A program made the translations under genes and the position numbers. Below are positions 61,376 to 64,000 of a stretch of DNA of 64,000 bases, one piece after another. The first letter of the stretch is position 1, and each line of letters opens with the position of its first letter. The stretch comes from Eonycteris spelaea (lineage: Eukaryota; Chordata; Mammalia; Chiroptera; Pteropodidae): the NCBI GenBank assembly GCA_003508835.1, contig PUFA01000084.1, forward strand, positions 7,130,001-7,194,000, given 5' to 3'. The notes beneath the pieces were generated by a model, which did not search any database, was not told the DNA's origin, and saw only the letters and a list, made by a program, of their open reading frames with translations.

Positions 61376-61538
61376 CCCATGAAATCATGAATGAAATATG
61401 GTCATATTATCTAGCAAGTTTCTTGATTGGAATTTTAAGTTCAAAAACTGATTCAGTTGTGGATGTCTACTATTTTGGGTGATGATGTCAATCATATAAG
61501 TCTCAGCTTTTCAGTTCTGTACCTCATCTTTTTTATTT
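61376..61538 (+). pseudogene. SLC9C1: SLC9C1 coding exon 6 with one-base insertion
   Basis: After cttgcag| the phase-1 frame reads AHEIMNEIWSYYLASFLIGI then LSSK, the expected helix 7, and then runs into TGA TGA at 61480-61485. Shifting by one base at the A5 run (61443-61447) gives LIQLWMSTILGDDVNHISLS and FSVLYLIFFI, the correct continuation as I remember the human protein, up to donor ATTT|GTAAGT. So one extra A breaks the frame. The splice sites are intact. Confidence 0.82.
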
Positions 61539-61949
61539 GTAAGTGAGGGGTTTATGTCTATTTACTTTAAATGATGGAAAAATTCAAAATAAAGATATCA
61601 AAATAAAAATTAAAAATAAACAGGCAAGTTAGCAAAGAAAAAAAATTCAACTGATCTGGAAGGACTATTATGTTAAAATAATCTATGAAAAGAGATAAAA
61701 ATATTTGTATTTCTATAACATAAAACTATATGCCAAAATATATAAAGTAAATATACCTTATAAAAGACAGGAAAAAAAAACCTGACAAAATTATTATTAC
61801 AATGAGATATTTTAGCATGCCTTTCCCAGGTAATTTTATAGCCAATTGGACACAAAATTATTATCGGCTACATAAAGATTTTTAAAAAGCCCTTAAAAGC
61901 ATGGTTAATAAGATGTATTAATAAGATAATATTAAAAAGTTTACCTCCC

Positions 61950-62830
61950 AAAACAGAATGTGTGTCCTTTACATATACCTGTAGAACACATTTACAGAAA
62001 TAAACTAGACTACAAGAACATTTCAATAAAATTCCAAACATTGCTCAACCACAATGCAATTAAATACCAACTACAAAATGATCCTCTTGAAAAATAATCA
62101 TTTTAACTGCCTGAAATTAAATATACTTTTCTTGGTAGCTCTAAGATCAAAAAGGAAATAAAAATAGAAGTCACAGATCAAATAAGGTTAAATATTAGAA
62201 AATCTATTAATACTATTAATTCACTTATTACCACTCCCTTTTCACAGAAATATGACAGGTATATAAAATTAGCCATATCACTGTTTCCTGATACAGCCTC
62301 AGAATGATGTTTAACCTAGCTCTTCAGACAGCTCTGCAAATGATTTGGAGTTAGCAGGTGTGATAATACACAGTTACCAATTTATACTATGTCTTTCCAT
62401 TACATTTAGGAATAAGAAAATGTTGCCTATTCTCATATTTATAATTAAAAGTAGTTCTGAAAACTCTAGCTAATATAATTAGAAAAAAAAGAGAAAAATT
62501 TATACATATTTTGAAAGTTAAAATGATTACATTAGTTACATCACTTTAGATTATATAGAAAACCCCCAAAATAAACTAAGCCAGCAAGGCTCTTTAGTTG
62601 CTGAATATAGGGTTAATATACAGAAAAAAATCTGTTGTGTTCATCTAAGCCAGCCATAACTAGTTAGAAAATATAATAACATTTTGATTCTCTTTACATT
62701 GGTAAAAAGTTATAAAATGTTAGGGAATAAACCTAACAAGAAGTTTAGACCTAAATAGAAAACTACAAAAGTTTACTGAGAAGTATAAAATTTGAATAAA
62801 TTGAGACAAAGAAACAAACTTCTCAAACTT
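61950..62830 (+). mobile_element. Old L1M ORF2 fragments
   Basis: 'aaccacaatgcaattaaata', 'agctctaagatcaaaaagga', 'actctagctaatataattag', 'gttgctgaatatagggttaa' and 'gggaataaacctaacaagaa' follow L1M ORF2 in order with gaps. No open frame survives. Confidence 0.6.
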
Positions 62831-64000
62831 CTCTTTGCTAGAGTAACAGGATTCATTATTTTTATGCCTGAAGAAAGAAAGGCAGACATTGAATCTTGAG
62901 TTTTTTTTAACAATTCAGTGATGTAACAAAATCAAGTTAATGAATAAGACAGTAAGACAATGATCAGTCAGTACATTTAGCATATACTACTTTGTGTACC
63001 TAAATTTCTACAAAAATATATTCCAGCAAATAAATTCCCTCTAATATTATTTAGTAAGTGAATATAGCCTCAATATTAAGTGTTGGAAATAATTTTAAAT
63101 TTTTAGCCAAAATGCCTCAATAAACATTTTTCAAAACTTCTAGGACAGAAATTCATGAAATAAGATACAAAGTAAATATAAAGCTAATGTTTATGATATT
63201 AAATCACTCCATTTGGGCTTAATGTTTATATTGTGAGTACCTTCAAGGTAGTTGTGATATTTTCCAAATTTTACCATTACCTAACAAGTTACAATGACTA
63301 GTCCAAAACTTGATCTTCAAGTACCTCTATCTTCAGTTTCCTCTTTCATGATTCAAAAATGACTAAAGCATTAGTTTCTTGGTTAGGTACCATTTCTGGC
63401 TAGAACTAAAATAAAGAATATCAAACTTGTAATTTTCCATTTTTAAAAGGAAAACTCATCATGTAATAATGATATTAATTTCATCATAGTAAAGTGGATC
63501 AGAATCTGAATCACACAATGATAAAAAATTGGGGAGGGGGGTTGAAATTTTATAAAACAATAAAAGTTTCTCTGAGAATAAGCAAGACAATTTTTTAAAA
63601 AGTGAAGAACTTTTCCAATTTAAGTAGGAATTAACATTTAATAGACTACAGTAATTAAATACAATGATGTAATAAATACAAAGTAAACCAAAGAAATAGA
63701 AGGCACACATATGACAATGTGATAAATACAGCAATATGACATAAGTTGTATATCCAGTTATTTAATATTAAAACAAAAGTTTTATTTTTATTAATTAGAA
63801 CAACATCTGCTAAACATTAAGTTAAGAAAAAGAAGCCCATTACAGAATCATATTACTGTATAAACCCATTGCAGATTTTTATGTGTGACTTTAGTTGTGT
63901 ATATGAATGTTGGATGTATGCTACTGTGAGTGTTCATTGGATACTCCCAAAGATCTTTATCCAAATATATCAAATTCACATTCTATAGCCTATGAAAACC
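62831..64000. other. Unassigned AT-rich sequence, SLC9C1 intron 6
   Basis: No exon or clear repeat was recognised. The next SLC9C1 exon was not found before the right edge. Confidence 0.45.

Larger units (their letters stand above)
39035..61538 (+). pseudogene. SLC9C1: SLC9C1 (sperm-specific Na+/H+ exchanger), first six coding exons, frame broken
   Basis: SLC9C1 (sNHE) is a sperm-tail Na+/H+ exchanger fused to a voltage sensor and a cyclic-nucleotide-binding domain, needed for alkalinisation and motility. Six exons (39035-39222, 40319-40419, 42610-42738, 54936-55100, 57385-57510, 61376-61538) lie in order on one strand, each with GT-AG sites. Together they would encode about the first 285 residues of some 1,180, that is, most of the exchanger membrane segments. 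Exons 1, 2, 3 and 5 are open. Exon 4 lost bases and shifts frame to an immediate TGA; exon 6 gained one A and shifts frame to a double TGA. Skipping exon 4 does not restore frame (exon 3 ends phase 0, exon 5 starts phase 1). Protein likeness is otherwise high, so loss would be recent. Assembly error is the main alternative. SLC9C2 fits less well from memory. Confidence 0.8.

Noticed and set aside
1..64000. Prokaryotic defence, CRISPR or operon-type systems
   Set aside because: No operon-like coding density, no ribosome binding sites and no spaced direct repeats. The sequence is plainly mammalian, with introns and interspersed repeats.

Overview
This window is AT-rich mammalian nuclear DNA: split genes with GT-AG introns, one small CpG-rich promoter, and dense LINE-1, L2, MIR, hAT/MER, Tigger and LTR remnants. 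The L1 3' ends resemble those of laurasiatherian placentals, and no primate Alu or rodent B1 was seen. The single clear SINE is tRNA-Val-like. I cannot fix the order; a bat or another laurasiatherian is my best guess.

Gene content matches the CD200 - SLC9C1 neighbourhood (human 3q13.2, from memory), with the two genes diverging. On the minus strand at about 9.0-9.15 kb is a CpG-rich promoter and a short first exon that I read as CD200; the rest of that gene lies off the left edge. On the minus strand at 28.7-29.9 kb are two immunoglobulin-type exons of a CD200-like paralogue; its second Ig exon carries an in-frame stop and has lost its cysteines. On the plus strand from about 39.0 kb to 61.5 kb are the first six coding exons of SLC9C1, the sperm-specific Na+/H+ exchanger. 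They are colinear and have good splice sites and matching phases, but exon 4 and exon 6 each carry a frame-disrupting indel. The gene looks like a recent pseudogene, unless both lesions are assembly errors. The rest of SLC9C1 lies off the right edge.

The remainder is mostly transposon sediment. 1-6.3 kb: near full-length decayed L1 (plus). 11.3-21.3 kb: a four-deep nest, in which an old plus-strand L1 was split by an L1 with an inverted 5' part, that by a minus-strand L1 lacking most of ORF2, and that by a 502-bp solo LTR. Target-site duplications support each of the three inner insertions. A second, unrelated LTR interrupts the oldest L1. 21.9-25 kb: L2 with a TTTC microsatellite, the tRNA-Val SINE, MIR, and a deleted Tigger1. 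26-32.6 kb: old L1M pieces around the CD200-like exons. 44.5-54.4 kb, inside SLC9C1 intron 3: a cluster of antisense L1s, including another ORF2-deleted copy nested in an older one. Nothing prokaryotic, no CRISPR array and no intact RNA gene was seen.
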